64,000 nt of DNA from Alkaliphilus transvaalensis ATCC 700919 (GCF_000621485.1 NZ_KK211288.1:1-64000), one strand, 5' to 3'. Positions 1-8,900 are shown, counted from the first letter of the stretch. A program made the numbers and translations. Notes: generated by a model not told the origin, from the letters alone.

Positions 1-68
1 CGTATGTTTTAATACGTAAGGGTGCTAGGTTTTTGCAGTGACGATGAAGATGGGGGCTTTTCAACAGG

Positions 69-1070
69 CTAACGGGGTAATAAACCGACTTTACTCCTCA
101 CATCCTTCATCGTCCCCTCAGCAATTTCCCTTGCTCTTTCTGCCCCTCGTTTATAGACAGTCTCTACATAGTCCATATTATTTTTGTAGTTATCATATTT
201 TTCTTTAAAGGGTCTTAAAGCTTCAATAATTACTTCGGCTAGTTCTTTTTTGAAGGCGCCATATCCTTTTCCATCATATCTTGCAACAACTTCGTCTATC
301 GATATATTAGCTACTGTCGAATAGATTGTAATTAGATTCTTTATGCCTGGTTGTTCGTCAGAATAAACTACTCTATTTTCACTATCGGTTACAGCTCGTT
401 TCATTTTCTTTAGAATTACATCCTCTGAGTCCATTAAAAAGATTGTTCCGTTTAGATTTTCATCTGACTTAGACATCTTTTTATCAGGCTCTTGAAGACT
501 CATTATTCTTGCTCCGACCTTTGGTATGTGATGTTCTGGTACAACAAAGGTTTCTCCATGGGCTTGGTTAAATCTCATGGCGATATCTCTACAAAGTTCT
601 AGGTGTTGCTTTTGGTCTTCCCCTACTGGTACGGTGTTTGTCTGATAAAGTAAAATATCAGCTGCTTGTAGTGCCGGATAGGTATATAACCCCGCATTAA
701 TATTATCCTTATGTCTTTGAGACTTCTCTTTAAATTGAGTCATTCGATTTAGTTCACCCATATAGGTATGACAATTTAATATCCATGCTAATTCAGTATG
801 CTGTGGCACATGGGACTGAAAAAAGATAATATTTTTTTCTGGATCTAATCCACAAGCTAAATATTGAATTAAAAAAGAGGTACATGTTTCTCTAAATTCC
901 TTTGGATTTTGTCTAACAGTTAATGAGTGAAGATCGACGATAGAATATAAACATTGATAATCTTGCTCTAAAGCCTTCCAGTTTTGAATCGCCCCAATAT
1001 AGTTCCCCAAGGTTAAGCTCCCCGTTGGTTGTGCTCCACTAAAAATAATTTTCTGATGGTTATTCGCCAT
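69..1070 (-). CDS. trpS: Tryptophan--tRNA ligase
   Basis: Class I aminoacyl-tRNA synthetase that charges tRNA-Trp in the cytoplasm. The protein is 333 aa, normal for bacterial TrpS. The N-terminal nucleotide-binding signature (PTGSLTLGNYIGA, the HIGH-equivalent) and the KMSKS loop (DKKMSKSDEN, near residue 195) are both intact. I place the start at the ATG at 1070, because AAGGAAGG lies 8 nt upstream; an in-frame GTG at 1079 is possible but overlaps that site. The gene is preceded by a T-box leader, so expression should respond to uncharged tRNA-Trp. Only about 70 bases lie between its stop and the left edge, and nothing is recognisable there. Confidence 0.97.
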   Translation of the reverse strand: MANNHQKIIFSGAQPTGSLTLGNYIGAIQNWKALEQDYQCLYSIVDLHSLTVRQNPKEFRETCTSFLIQYLACGLDPEKNIIFFQSHVPQHTELAWILNCHTYMGELNRMTQFKEKSQRHKDNINAGLYTYPALQAADILLYQTNTVPVGEDQKQHLELCRDIAMRFNQAHGETFVVPEHHIPKVGARIMSLQEPDKKMSKSDENLNGTIFLMDSEDVILKKMKRAVTDSENRVVYSDEQPGIKNLITIYSTVANISIDEVVARYDGKGYGAFKKELAEVIIEALRPFKEKYDNYKNNMDYVETVYKRGAERAREIAEGTMKDVRSKVGLLPR

Positions 1071-1124
1071 CTCCTTCACCTTCCTTTACTTAATTTTTTA
1101 TTTGATTTTAATAATAGAAATATA

Positions 1125-1391
1125 AAACAAAAAACTCCCCATCTCTATAAAATATAGAGACGAAGAGTTATCTCCGTGGTACCACTCTAATTGTGCTAAT
1201 GCACCCCTTTGCGGTTGAACTATCAACCCTTCCCAATAACGGAGGAAAACCGTCGCAGCCTACTATAATTCAACTGGCACTCGTAAGCCCATTCAAAACA
1301 GCCTTTGCGTCGAACTTCCACCATCATCGACTCGCTTATGCAAATAACTATTTTTACTCTCCTTACTCATCGCTTATTCCATATTATATTA
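1125..1391 (-). promoter_or_regulatory. T-box riboswitch leader of trpS
   Basis: The leader carries the T-box core (GAGTGGTACCACGGAGA on the minus strand, plus positions 1171-1188), which base-pairs with the tRNA acceptor end. It is followed by a strong terminator hairpin (1132-1169) ending in a T-run. Stem I features such as an AGTA-containing internal loop lie upstream. A candidate specifier codon TGG (Trp) sits at 1289-1291 in the context GAATGGGCTTA. Uncharged tRNA-Trp would favour the antiterminator and allow trpS transcription. The specifier assignment is my reading by eye. Confidence 0.9.
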
Positions 1392-1397
1392 AAATGA

Positions 1398-1427
1398 ATT
1401 ATATAATGAAATGTTTAATTCTGTCAA
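1398..1427 (-). promoter_or_regulatory. Sigma-A promoter of trpS leader
   Basis: On the minus strand TTGACA (1427-1422) is followed after 18 nt by TATAAT (1403-1398). Both hexamers match consensus and place the transcript start near 1391, just before the T-box stem I. Confidence 0.8.
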
Positions 1428-1440
1428 CTTAATTATCTCC

Positions 1441-1937
1441 TTTTCCATTGTAAATTATGTTTTAGAAAAGATATTTTTAGAAACTGATGAAATTACACTA
1501 TCTATTTTAAATTGTACTAGTTTAAAATTAAAGAGAATAAAAGGTTACTACTTACGCTTCAATGAATATAATATTAAATTGTATTAATATATGATTAATA
1601 ACTTAAAACTTTTGGTAGTAATATAAAAGTATAGTCATTAATATAGGAAGTTACATTTAAAGAAGATTTTTTTAAGAAGAGTTTTGCTTAGGACATTATA
1701 ACAGAGAAAAAGAACTACCTTTATGAAACAATGGCTTCCATCTAGTAAAATTTATTGGAAATCTTTTGTTGAAATACATTAGGACAATTATGATTTAGTC
1801 TCAAAACTTAAAAACCCATAATCTCCTATGTATTATATAAAATAACCTTAAAAGGTAATAAATAAACCTATATAAATAACATAAAATAATCTTCTAAGTG
1901 TAATTACCTTAATATTATGTAATAGGGAGTGAATAAA
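1441..1937. other. Intergenic region between trpS leader and 2-oxoacid oxidoreductase
   Basis: About 500 bp of AT-rich DNA between divergent genes. I see no convincing ORF or RNA gene. The only structure noted is a degenerate copy of the dispersed repeat at about 1731-1835. The promoter of the rightward operon must lie here but no clear consensus pair stands out. Confidence 0.6.
1731..1835 (+). repeat. Dispersed intergenic repeat, weak copy F
   Basis: Resembles the copy at 55840-55936: both have GGCTTCC/GCCTTCC-like starts, TTATTGG/TAATTGG, TTGAAATACAT and a terminal CTCCTATGTATTA/TTCCTATGTATTA. The match is partial and was made by eye. Confidence 0.4.
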
Positions 1938-3659
1938 TTGAATAATAGTATGTCCCTCTTAATAGGTGGTGTACAGGGTGAAGGCGTCATCAGTACAGCA
2001 GAAAATTTAATGAAGACCCTATCTTCCCTTGGATACTACTGTTTTGAAAAAAGAAATTTCTCCTCTAGAATTAAAGGAGGCAACAGTAGTATCGTAATAA
2101 ACATAGGCCTAGAGAAAAAGTTGTGGGTTGAGGATGAAGTATCATTTATTGTGGCTTTAGACCAAGAGACAATAGATCTTTATCATCCTCTACTCGAAGA
2201 AAATGGTATCATTTTTTATGATTCAACAATCACACCTGACCCAACTCTATTAAAGAAAGGCTTAAAACTCCATGCCCTTCCCATCAGTGAAATTGCTAAA
2301 AAGAACGGTTCTCTGATTATGAAAAATACTTCTGCTATGGGTTTTATTGGCGTTTTGTTAGGGATTTCTGAAGGGAACTTAATAGAAGTCATCACCAAAA
2401 AATTCAAGAAAAAAGGTCAAGATATTATTGAGAAGAACATTAAAGTTTTAGACCATGTTTTCCAACATGCTAATGAAAACCTAAATGAATATTCAAATTT
2501 TATATTGAATTCTATTCAGAAAAACAAACGCCCCCTAATGCTAGGAAATCATGGTGTTAGCTTAGGTGCATTAATGGCAGGGTGCCGTTTTGTTGCCTCC
2601 TATCCTATTACTCCTGCTTCAGAAATTATGGAGACATTAGGTGTTTTACTACCTAAATATAAAGGAATTATGCTTCAGGTTGAAGATGAAATTGCTGCAG
2701 TTAATATGATTATTGGAGCTGCCTATGGTGGCGTTAGAAGTATGACTGCAACTTCTGGCCCTGGTATCTCTTTAATGATGGAGGGGATTGGTTTAGCAGG
2801 CATGACAGAAACCCCCATTGTTATTGTAAATTCCCAAAGGGTGGGCCCCAGTACTGGTATGCCTACAAAACATGAACAAAGTGATTTGATAGGTCTCTAT
2901 TTTGGTGGCCATGGAGAATATCCAACCATTATCTTAACGCCTTCTACTGTGGAGGAATGTTTTTATTCAACCATTAGAGCCTTTAATCTAGCCGATAAAT
3001 ATCAATGTCCTGTAATAATCTTATTGGACTTAACTTTATCCCTTTCAAATCAAACTATTGATCAGTTAGACTATAGCAAGATTGAAATTGATAGAGGAAA
3101 AATCTTTGGAGCCAGTGAAATACAGCAAGGCTACAAACGTTTTCAATTTACAGAAGATCATGTTTCTACAAGGGCGATTCCTGGGACAAAAGGGGGAATT
3201 CACCATACTACTGGCTTAGAACATAGTGAAATTGGACTTCCAATGGATACACCTTTAAATAGAAAAAAAATGATGGAGAAAAGAATGGAAAAAACATATA
3301 TCCTTCAATCTAGTAATGAGATCATTATTAAAGAAAACAAACCTACAAGTAACAATAATGTACTGGTACTTACCTTTGGAAGTACCTATGGCATCATTAA
3401 AGGGGCTATTGAAAAGAATAATATTCCTGTAGACTTTGGTTACTTTCAAATGATTAAACCCCTCCCGATAAAACAGCTAGAAAATTTATTCGCTAAATAT
3501 GATCATATTATTGTTGTGGAAAACAACTATTCACAACAATTAGCCACAATTATTAGAAGTGAAGTAGGTTACCATGATAAGATTCATAGTGTTACAAAAT
3601 ATGACGGAACCACCTTTACATTAGGTGAGATTATAACTGAGATTGGAAGGTGGGTATAA
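1938..3659 (+). CDS. 2-oxoacid:ferredoxin oxidoreductase, fused gamma-alpha subunit
   Basis: Subunit of a CoA-dependent enzyme that oxidatively decarboxylates a 2-oxoacid and reduces ferredoxin. The first ~190 residues form the gamma domain (GGVQGEGVISTAENLM, then RNFSSRIKGG). Residues ~200-570 form the alpha pyrimidine-binding and transketolase C-terminal-like domains (SYPITPASEIMETL, TSGPGISLM). This gamma-alpha fusion is common in KorA-type enzymes. The start is taken as TTG at 1938, seven nt after GGGAG; a GTG at 1929 overlaps that site. Its stop overlaps the beta-subunit start (TAATG), so translation is coupled. Substrate (2-oxoglutarate, pyruvate or a branched-chain acid) cannot be told from sequence alone. 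Confidence 0.92.
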   Translation: MNNSMSLLIGGVQGEGVISTAENLMKTLSSLGYYCFEKRNFSSRIKGGNSSIVINIGLEKKLWVEDEVSFIVALDQETIDLYHPLLEENGIIFYDSTITPDPTLLKKGLKLHALPISEIAKKNGSLIMKNTSAMGFIGVLLGISEGNLIEVITKKFKKKGQDIIEKNIKVLDHVFQHANENLNEYSNFILNSIQKNKRPLMLGNHGVSLGALMAGCRFVASYPITPASEIMETLGVLLPKYKGIMLQVEDEIAAVNMIIGAAYGGVRSMTATSGPGISLMMEGIGLAGMTETPIVIVNSQRVGPSTGMPTKHEQSDLIGLYFGGHGEYPTIILTPSTVEECFYSTIRAFNLADKYQCPVIILLDLTLSLSNQTIDQLDYSKIEIDRGKIFGASEIQQGYKRFQFTEDHVSTRAIPGTKGGIHHTTGLEHSEIGLPMDTPLNRKKMMEKRMEKTYILQSSNEIIIKENKPTSNNNVLVLTFGSTYGIIKGAIEKNNIPVDFGYFQMIKPLPIKQLENLFAKYDHIIVVENNYSQQLATIIRSEVGYHDKIHSVTKYDGTTFTLGEIITEIGRWV

Positions 3660-4519
3660 TGGCTAACATGAAGGATTATAGCAACAATATTATTCCTAAT
3701 TGGTGCCCTGGTTGTGGTCATTTCTCGATTCAAAGGGCATTACAGGTGGCAGCTTCAAAACTAGAAATACCCAATGAAAAATTAGCAATTGTCTCGGGAA
3801 TCGGTTGTTCAGGTAGAATCTCTGGCTATATGAATTCCTATAGTTTCCATGGAATACATGGCCGATCCCTGCCAATTGCCCAAGGGATAAAGGCGTCAAA
3901 TCGAGACTTGACAGTCATTGCTGCTGGTGGGGATGGAGATGGTTTTGCTATTGGTCTAAGCCATACCCTGCACGCCATTAGAAGAAATATTAATATGACC
4001 TATATTGTCTTAAATAACCAAATTTACGGCCTAACAAAGGGCCACACTTCTCCATTAAGTGAAGTAGGTTTTGAAACAAAAAGTACTCCTACTGGATCAA
4101 TTGAAACCCCCATACGCCCAGGCATTGTTGCATTAGCAAATGGAATTACCTTCCTTGGTCAAGGGTTTTCTGGTTACCAAGAGCAATTGGTGGACATTAT
4201 TATAAAAGCAATTCAGCATGAGGGATTCTCTATGGTTAATGTCTTCAGCCCTTGTATTACCTATAATAAAATTAATACCTATCAATGGTTTAGAGAACAC
4301 TTAATTAACCTAGATGAAGAGGAAAATAAAAAGCCCCTTAACTATCAAGAGGCCATGAATAGACTAATCGAAACTGAAGGCCTTTGTACAGGTGTAATAT
4401 ATCAAGATCCAACTTCTCACTCTTACCTTGATAAACTACAACCTGAAAAAAAGCCCCTCAGCCATCTTAACTTAAAAATTCCAGAGGAAGACTTCAATAA
4501 TCTAATTAATCTATATTAG
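3659..4519 (+). CDS. 2-oxoacid:ferredoxin oxidoreductase, beta subunit (TPP-binding)
   Basis: Thiamine-pyrophosphate and iron-sulfur subunit partnering the preceding gamma-alpha protein. It shows the N-terminal CPGC pair, GIGCSGR, the TPP/Mg motif GGDGDGFAIG with LNNQIYGLTKG, and a later FSPC cysteine. Together these supply the four ligands expected for the single [4Fe-4S] cluster of this family. Length (286 aa) is normal. The start chosen is ATG at 3659, overlapping the upstream stop, with AAGGTGGG five nt before. No separate ferredoxin-like delta subunit is encoded nearby, so soluble ferredoxin is the likely acceptor. The 3' end overlaps the convergent small gene by 14 nt. Confidence 0.92.
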   Translation: MANMKDYSNNIIPNWCPGCGHFSIQRALQVAASKLEIPNEKLAIVSGIGCSGRISGYMNSYSFHGIHGRSLPIAQGIKASNRDLTVIAAGGDGDGFAIGLSHTLHAIRRNINMTYIVLNNQIYGLTKGHTSPLSEVGFETKSTPTGSIETPIRPGIVALANGITFLGQGFSGYQEQLVDIIIKAIQHEGFSMVNVFSPCITYNKINTYQWFREHLINLDEEENKKPLNYQEAMNRLIETEGLCTGVIYQDPTSHSYLDKLQPEKKPLSHLNLKIPEEDFNNLINLY

Positions 4520-4721
4520 TTAAATCCATTTGAGCTTCTAGCTCTTGAACCCGTTCCTCTAGGTCATTAATTTTATTGATTAAATATTCAACCGAGTTTA
4601 CATCTACGTCATCTTTTTTATCTTTAAAATACTTTAGTATTAATATGGTTACAACAACTGGTACTCCTAATAAAACCAGCACAACAATCAAATTAATAAT
4701 TTGAAAAATACTAAATTTCAT
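4506..4721 (-). CDS. Small membrane protein with C-terminal coiled coil
   Basis: A 71-aa protein with one strongly hydrophobic N-terminal helix (about residues 5-29), a short lysine/aspartate-rich linker, and a heptad-like acidic coiled coil (INDLEERVQELEAQMDL). A strong AAGGAGG stands seven nt before the ATG, which is the main reason to accept it. The layout resembles PspB-like or cell-division accessory proteins, but I do not recognise a family and assign no function. It is convergent with, and overlaps, the oxidoreductase beta gene. Confidence 0.7.
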   Translation of the reverse strand: MKFSIFQIINLIVVLVLLGVPVVVTILILKYFKDKKDDVDVNSVEYLINKINDLEERVQELEAQMDLTNID

Positions 4722-4775
4722 TCGGGCTCCTCCTTAAAGATTATATAAAAATATTATAGCATAGATTACCCTTAA

Positions 4776-4876
4776 CAAAGTCTTTCTTCAGAAGATTTAT
4801 TGGATGACTTCGTTGAAACTGATCACGTAAAGTTCTTTTATATTTAAATAACTAAAAGAGAGCTTTCCTATTTCTT
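4776..4876 (+). repeat. Dispersed intergenic repeat, copy A (internally shortened)
   Basis: About 100 bp. It begins CAAAGTCTTTCTTCAGAAGA and ends GAGCTTTCCTATTTCTT. It aligns with copy B (38951-39110) at both ends but lacks about 60 internal bases, including the ATCTGCTTAT block. Confidence 0.7.
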
Positions 4877-4883
4877 ACAGTAT

Positions 4884-4908
4884 AGCCCAAGTATTTGGGC
4901 TTTTTTTA
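4884..4908 (+). terminator. Intrinsic terminator
   Basis: AGCCCAA-GTA-TTTGGGCT hairpin followed by seven T. It points rightward, between the converging kor/small-protein pair and the chemoreceptor promoter. Confidence 0.8.
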
Positions 4909-4918
4909 TTTAAAATAT

Positions 4919-4947
4919 TTGCAATTATAGGTTTTAACCACTATAAT
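4919..4947 (+). promoter_or_regulatory. Sigma-A-like promoter of H-NOX chemoreceptor
   Basis: TTGCAA (4919-4924), 17-nt spacer, TATAAT (4942-4947), placed ~50 nt before the ATG. Confidence 0.65.
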
Positions 4948-4995
4948 TTGGGTATAGATTATTTATTGCAATTAAAAACTAAGGAGCGTGATTAA

Positions 4996-6810
4996 ATGAA
5001 GGGTACAGTTGTTTCCACATGGTTAAACAGCTTAAAAAACCTATTCGGCGAAGATCTTGTCAATAGGGCTACCCAGTCTATTCAATGGAATAAGGATCGA
5101 ATTATTAGTCCATTGGAGGACATATCTGATGAAGAAATCTTTTCAGTCTTCAGCTTTATCGCTAAGGAAACGGACCAAGCAGTAGGCGATATATGGCGAA
5201 AAGTTGGACAACAAAACATCTACAGCTTTCAAAAATGGTTCCCTTCATACTTTGAAAGATATAGTCTAAAGGGTTTCTTACTTATGATGGATAGCGTTCA
5301 TGCACAATTAACCAAAATGATTAAAGGCGCTAATCCTCCTCGTCTAATTCCTAATGAGATTAATGAAAGAGAGATACAAATTACTTATATCTCTAAGCGG
5401 GGCTTATTCGACTACTTCTTAGGCTTACTAGAAGGAAGTTCTGCTTATTTTAATGAAAAATTAGAGTATAAGATTTTAGAATCTGGTAAAACAGAAGATC
5501 AGAAACATTTTATGAAGGTGCATCTATATTTAGAAAAATCCCCTGACCGGATTATTAAGCCAACCACATCTAAATTAATGGGCTTTTTTATTTTTAATAA
5601 ATTACCTCTTAAGGTTAGTATCCTCCCATCATTGGTTTTGTTTGGTTTATTAAATTTATTTAATCAAGATGCTGGTTTAATGATTAATGGACTACTTTCT
5701 TTAGCAACCTTTATTAGTATTATCTTAGTGGCCCATATTGTCATGAAACCCCTCAATTATATAGAGGAAGACATAAAAAAACTTAAAGATTTAGATTTTG
5801 CCAGCAAGTCTATACTAAGAAGTAATGATACAACAGAAGAAATTATGAATCATCTAAACGCTGCTAAGGAAGCTGTTAAGTCAGACTTTTTATTCCTTAA
5901 AGGTGGTACAGATGATATGGACAACTATTTACGGGAATTTTCTCTAATTACTGCCAATATGAAGGATTTATCCGACACAATTTCATCTGTTGTTCACGAA
6001 GTTGCTCTAAGTGCCTCTAGTCAGGCCGATGAAACGGAACATGCTGTCTCCATCTTAGATCAATATATTACCACCCTTAGCGAGATCGTTGATGAAGAAA
6101 CAGATGGTAAAAACCGTCTAGAATCTTCTGTAGAACAACTGAAAAAATCCTATGAGTCTATTCATAAGGTTAATACCATGATCAACTCTGTTAAGTCAAA
6201 TTTCGATAATGTTAATCAACAGGGTCAAGATCTTGCATCACAGGCTACAAAGATTATGGAAATCAGCTCTACTGTAGAGCAAATTGCAGATCAAACCAAT
6301 CTACTAGCCTTAAATGCAGCAATTGAAGCTGCCCGAGCCGGAGAAGCTGGAAGAGGTTTTACTGTTGTTGCAGAAGAGATTAGAAAACTAGCCGAAAACT
6401 CTAAAACATCTGTTCATGACATTAATGAAAACCTAGAATATTTTATTGAAATGATCAATAAGTTTGTTAAGGAAATCGCAGAACAACATCATCAATTAGA
6501 GGCTAGTAATGCAACATTAGACCAAGTTACCATTGATAATCAAGCTTCTACCTCTGAAATTGTAGAGGTTTCTAATGTCATTGTAAAATTAATTACACAA
6601 CTATCCACCGAAACTGAAAGATTATCAGGGGTAGTTGAAAATGTCCATGCACTAGCAGCAATAGCAGAAGAAAACTCAGCATCTTCTCAGGAAATGAGTT
6701 CAAGTGTAACTCAATACTCTGAACAAGTAAAGGATTTAACCGATCATATTAAGCAATTTGAAGTTCTAATTTCCAACTTTAGATCAGAGTTACAAAAATA
6801 CAAGATTTAA
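4996..6810 (+). CDS. H-NOX-containing methyl-accepting chemotaxis protein
   Basis: Membrane chemoreceptor with an N-terminal heme NO/oxygen-binding (H-NOX) domain (residues 1-~185), two hydrophobic segments (~206-222 and ~228-250), a linker and a C-terminal MCP signalling domain. The signalling tip is intact near residues 431-450 ([20 protein letters not shown]). In H-NOX the axial heme ligand His102 and the YxSxR propionate clamp (Y131, S133, R135) are present. Trp9, Asn74 and Tyr140 match the distal pocket that stabilises O2 in the Thermoanaerobacter (Caldanaerobacter) Tar4 H-NOX. This suggests O2 as well as NO sensing, with the sensor on the cytoplasmic side. The ATG follows AAGGAG. No other chemotaxis gene is in the window. 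Confidence 0.95.
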   Translation: MKGTVVSTWLNSLKNLFGEDLVNRATQSIQWNKDRIISPLEDISDEEIFSVFSFIAKETDQAVGDIWRKVGQQNIYSFQKWFPSYFERYSLKGFLLMMDSVHAQLTKMIKGANPPRLIPNEINEREIQITYISKRGLFDYFLGLLEGSSAYFNEKLEYKILESGKTEDQKHFMKVHLYLEKSPDRIIKPTTSKLMGFFIFNKLPLKVSILPSLVLFGLLNLFNQDAGLMINGLLSLATFISIILVAHIVMKPLNYIEEDIKKLKDLDFASKSILRSNDTTEEIMNHLNAAKEAVKSDFLFLKGGTDDMDNYLREFSLITANMKDLSDTISSVVHEVALSASSQADETEHAVSILDQYITTLSEIVDEETDGKNRLESSVEQLKKSYESIHKVNTMINSVKSNFDNVNQQGQDLASQATKIMEISSTVEQIADQTNLLALNAAIEAARAGEAGRGFTVVAEEIRKLAENSKTSVHDINENLEYFIEMINKFVKEIAEQHHQLEASNATLDQVTIDNQASTSEIVEVSNVIVKLITQLSTETERLSGVVENVHALAAIAEENSASSQEMSSSVTQYSEQVKDLTDHIKQFEVLISNFRSELQKYKI

Positions 6811-6850
6811 AATACAATATTAAGATATAAAGAATTAAAATATCAAATAT

Positions 6851-6908
6851 AAACCCTTATTTTTCAAGTTGACTATTTCACTTTTAAAATAAGGGTTTTG
6901 CTTTTTTT
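6851..6908 (+). terminator. Terminator of the H-NOX chemoreceptor gene
   Basis: AACCCTTATTTT pairs with AAAATAAGGGTT, followed by TTGCTTTTTTT. Confidence 0.8.
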
Positions 6909-6995
6909 GGAAATTTTTTCTGTGTTAAATACTGATTTTTTTATATTTTATAATTTATATTTTTTTTGCAAATAATATTTTTTGGGGGTGAGGTA

Positions 6996-7742
6996 TTGAT
7001 AAAAACGAAAAAAATTTATCTACTAGTGGCTTTTTTACTAATCTCTTTTATGATCGTTTCTTGTAGAGATCATCTGCCACCAAAAGTTGCCATTAAAAAT
7101 TCTTCTATTTATAAAGAAGGTGAAGTTAAAGAAATTCTTATAAAGGAAGATATGACAGAAGTCTATTCTGGTAAAAATCCTAATTTATCGGTTGTTGCAA
7201 CCTATAACAATGGTGATCTTTTGAAGGTAATTGGTGTAACGGATGATTGGTATGTGGTCCTTTTAGAAGATCAACAGGTAGGCTGTGTTGAAAAGAGCAA
7301 GGCAGTACCCTATGTGGAGGGAAGAGATACTAAGGATAATGTCATTTTAGACGATCATCTACTTGCCGAGGAAAAAGAAATGGTTGATTTAATCAACAAA
7401 GAACGAATTGAGGTTGGCTTAGAACCTTTAATAATTGATTTAACCCTTACTAAAATAGCTCGGCTAAAATCTAAGGATTTAATTGAAGAAAATTATTTTA
7501 ATCATTATTCTCCTACCTATGGAAGCCCCTTCGAAATGATGGAAAAATACAAAATAGACTATCTCTTTGCAGGCGAAAACCTAGCAGGCCATAATAGTGT
7601 AATTGGGGCCCATCATTCATTAATGAATTCTACTACCCATCGTCAAAACATACTTAATCCTACCTTTACCCACATTGGCATTGGAATGGAAAAGGGAGGT
7701 CCCTATGGAAAGGTTTTTACACAAATGTTTATCGGCAGATAA
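6996..7742 (+). CDS. CAP/SCP-domain lipoprotein with SH3-like domain
   Basis: Predicted surface lipoprotein. The start is taken as TTG at 6996, directly behind GGGGGTGAGG; an earlier in-frame TTG at 6966 has no ribosome site. The hydrophobic signal ends in a lipobox-like MIVSC (Cys as acylation site), then an SH3-like segment (~residues 50-100) and a C-terminal CAP domain. The CAP domain shows the usual LINKERIEVGLEPL helix and the GENLAGH, HRQNIL and HIGIGM motifs. CAP proteins of this type are common in spore formers (YkwD-like); their biochemical role is poorly known. The gene stands alone with its own terminator. Confidence 0.88.
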   Translation: MIKTKKIYLLVAFLLISFMIVSCRDHLPPKVAIKNSSIYKEGEVKEILIKEDMTEVYSGKNPNLSVVATYNNGDLLKVIGVTDDWYVVLLEDQQVGCVEKSKAVPYVEGRDTKDNVILDDHLLAEEKEMVDLINKERIEVGLEPLIIDLTLTKIARLKSKDLIEENYFNHYSPTYGSPFEMMEKYKIDYLFAGENLAGHNSVIGAHHSLMNSTTHRQNILNPTFTHIGIGMEKGGPYGKVFTQMFIGR

Positions 7743-7776
7743 AAAGAGGTGTTTAATTTAACACCTCTTTTTTTTA
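7743..7776. terminator. Bidirectional terminator
   Basis: AAAGAGGTGTT-TAATTTA-AACACCTCTTT-type hairpin with A-run before and T-run after. It serves the CAP lipoprotein and the convergent selenoprotein gene. Confidence 0.85.
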
Positions 7777-7779
7777 AGA

Positions 7780-8010
7780 TTATCCTAATAAATCTTCTAA
7801 TTTTTCTTTATCAAAACCAACTACCATTTCATCATTAATCTTCACAACAGGTACTGCCATGATACCTGCCTTCATTAATTCTTTTCTAGCAGCTGGGTCT
7901 GTTTGTACATTTTTTTCAACATAACTTACACCTTTTTCTGAAAGAAACTCTTTCACCGTTACACAGTGAGGTCATGTATTACTTGTAAATACGATGATTT
8001 CCTTATCCAT
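7780..8010 (-). CDS. Glutaredoxin-like selenoprotein (Sec at in-frame UGA)
   Basis: A 76-aa thioredoxin-fold protein read through an in-frame TGA at 7974-7972 (codon 13). The active site becomes TUPHC, a UxxC form of the CxxC redox motif. Before the TGA are [12 protein letters not shown] (beta strand) and after it [12 protein letters not shown] (helix), then the cis-proline segment GIMAVPVV and a C-terminal helix. AAGGAGG lies seven nt before the ATG at 8010, and the frame stays open to TAA at 7782-7780. Selenocysteine glutaredoxin-like proteins of this size are known from Clostridia such as Alkaliphilus. Likely role is thiol-disulfide or peroxide-linked redox chemistry; the partner is unknown. 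Sec incorporation also needs selABCD, which are not in the window. Confidence 0.9.
7939..7955 (-). promoter_or_regulatory. Candidate bacterial SECIS hairpin
   Basis: On the mRNA strand, TGAAAG-AGTTT-CTTTCA forms a 6-bp stem with a 5-nt loop, about 17-33 nt after the UGA. Spacing and a G in the first two loop bases fit the bacterial SECIS pattern. A second hairpin (TCACTG-TGTAA-CGGTGA, 7969-7953) starts two nt after the UGA and would compete with it. Confidence 0.5.
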
Positions 8011-8120
8011 TTTAGTTCCTCCTTAAAATTATATAGTAGTCGTTTTAATAAAACTTCTCTTTGTTAGTGTATGTAGTCTATCCCTATATATTTTAGCATA
8101 ATTTACATGTTAAAACAAAG

Positions 8121-8666
8121 TTATTCAGTTTCGGCAATGATGGCTTCAATTACCGCCTCCAAATCAACCCTTCGATCAACCCTTCGATGACTGAGTTCTC
8201 CTTCGTTTATATCTGCCCTTGAATCAATTTCTCCTATTTTTGCGGTGAAACAACCGACTTGAATTCCTGCTGTAATATCAGTATCACGATCACCAACCAT
8301 CCAGCTGTTCATTAGATCAATATCATACTTTTCAGCCAGTTGTAGGATCATGCCTGGTTTAGGTTTTCTACAATCACTAAACTTCTTAAAATCGGGACAA
8401 TAAACAATGTCCCTAAACTTACAATACCCTTCTAATAGCTCTTCTAAACGGTCATGTATTTTTTTTAATTGTTCATGGGTTAAGTGCCCTAGTTCGATTC
8501 CCCCTTGATTCGTTACGACAAACAACTCAAAGCCTGCTTCTTGGGCCTTTTTCAAGGCTTCTGGTACTCCTTCATACAGAACTAATTCTTCTGGCTTATT
8601 GACGTGCTTGTTATAATTATCATTCAATACACCATCTCTATCAAAAAAAATTGCTGTTTTTTTCAT
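8121..8666 (-). CDS. HAD-superfamily phosphatase, GmhB/HisB-N type
   Basis: A 181-aa HAD-IIIA phosphatase. All four HAD motifs are visible: FFDRDGVLN (nucleophile Asp), VTNQGG, RKPKPGM (Lys) and VGDRDTD. The family includes D-glycero-D-manno-heptose 1,7-bisphosphate 7-phosphatase and histidinol phosphatase. Here the zinc-loop cysteines are reduced (YCPD...DCRKP rather than the full CxH...CxC), so the substrate is uncertain. It lies downstream of the glycerol block on the same strand, 18 nt after the small orphan gene, and may be co-transcribed with it. Confidence 0.85.
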   Translation of the reverse strand: MKKTAIFFDRDGVLNDNYNKHVNKPEELVLYEGVPEALKKAQEAGFELFVVTNQGGIELGHLTHEQLKKIHDRLEELLEGYCKFRDIVYCPDFKKFSDCRKPKPGMILQLAEKYDIDLMNSWMVGDRDTDITAGIQVGCFTAKIGEIDSRADINEGELSHRRVDRRVDLEAVIEAIIAETE

Positions 8667-8684
8667 ATTCTTTCCCTCCAGAAT

Positions 8685-8900
8685 TTAGCAGGTTACTCGA
8701 TCACTAAAATACTCCCTTAACCCCTTCCTAATTTCCCTTCTAGAATAAATTGGGTCCCCATATTCTTTTATGTTATTATACTGAATTAATTCTATAATAG
8801 CATCCATATTAAATTTATTAATTTCACCAACACCCTCAAAAAAATTTCTTTCTTTTTCTAATAGCTCTAGATGTTTAAAAATATCTTTTTCTTTTTCCAT
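8685..8900 (-). CDS. Small protein of unknown function
   Basis: About 71 aa, charged and helical, with no family I recognise. Two ATGs follow AGGAGG: 8906 (3 nt spacing) and 8900 (9 nt). I chose 8900, but either is possible. The sequence has a Lys/Glu-rich N-terminal helix and an Arg-rich C-terminal part (YSRREIRKGLREYF). It lies between the sigma54 activator and the HAD phosphatase, both on the same strand, and could be a tail gene of the glycerol operon. No function assigned. Confidence 0.6.
   Translation of the reverse strand: MEKEKDIFKHLELLEKERNFFEGVGEINKFNMDAIIELIQYNNIKEYGDPIYSRREIRKGLREYFSDRVTC

Noticed and set aside
1193-1432. 79-aa rightward ORF
   Set aside because: Lies entirely in the trpS promoter and T-box leader on the opposite strand; no ribosome site or protein family.
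7972-7974. In-frame TGA read as a pseudogene stop
   Set aside because: Everything else in the gene is intact and the TGA is at the redox-active position, so selenocysteine is the better explanation.
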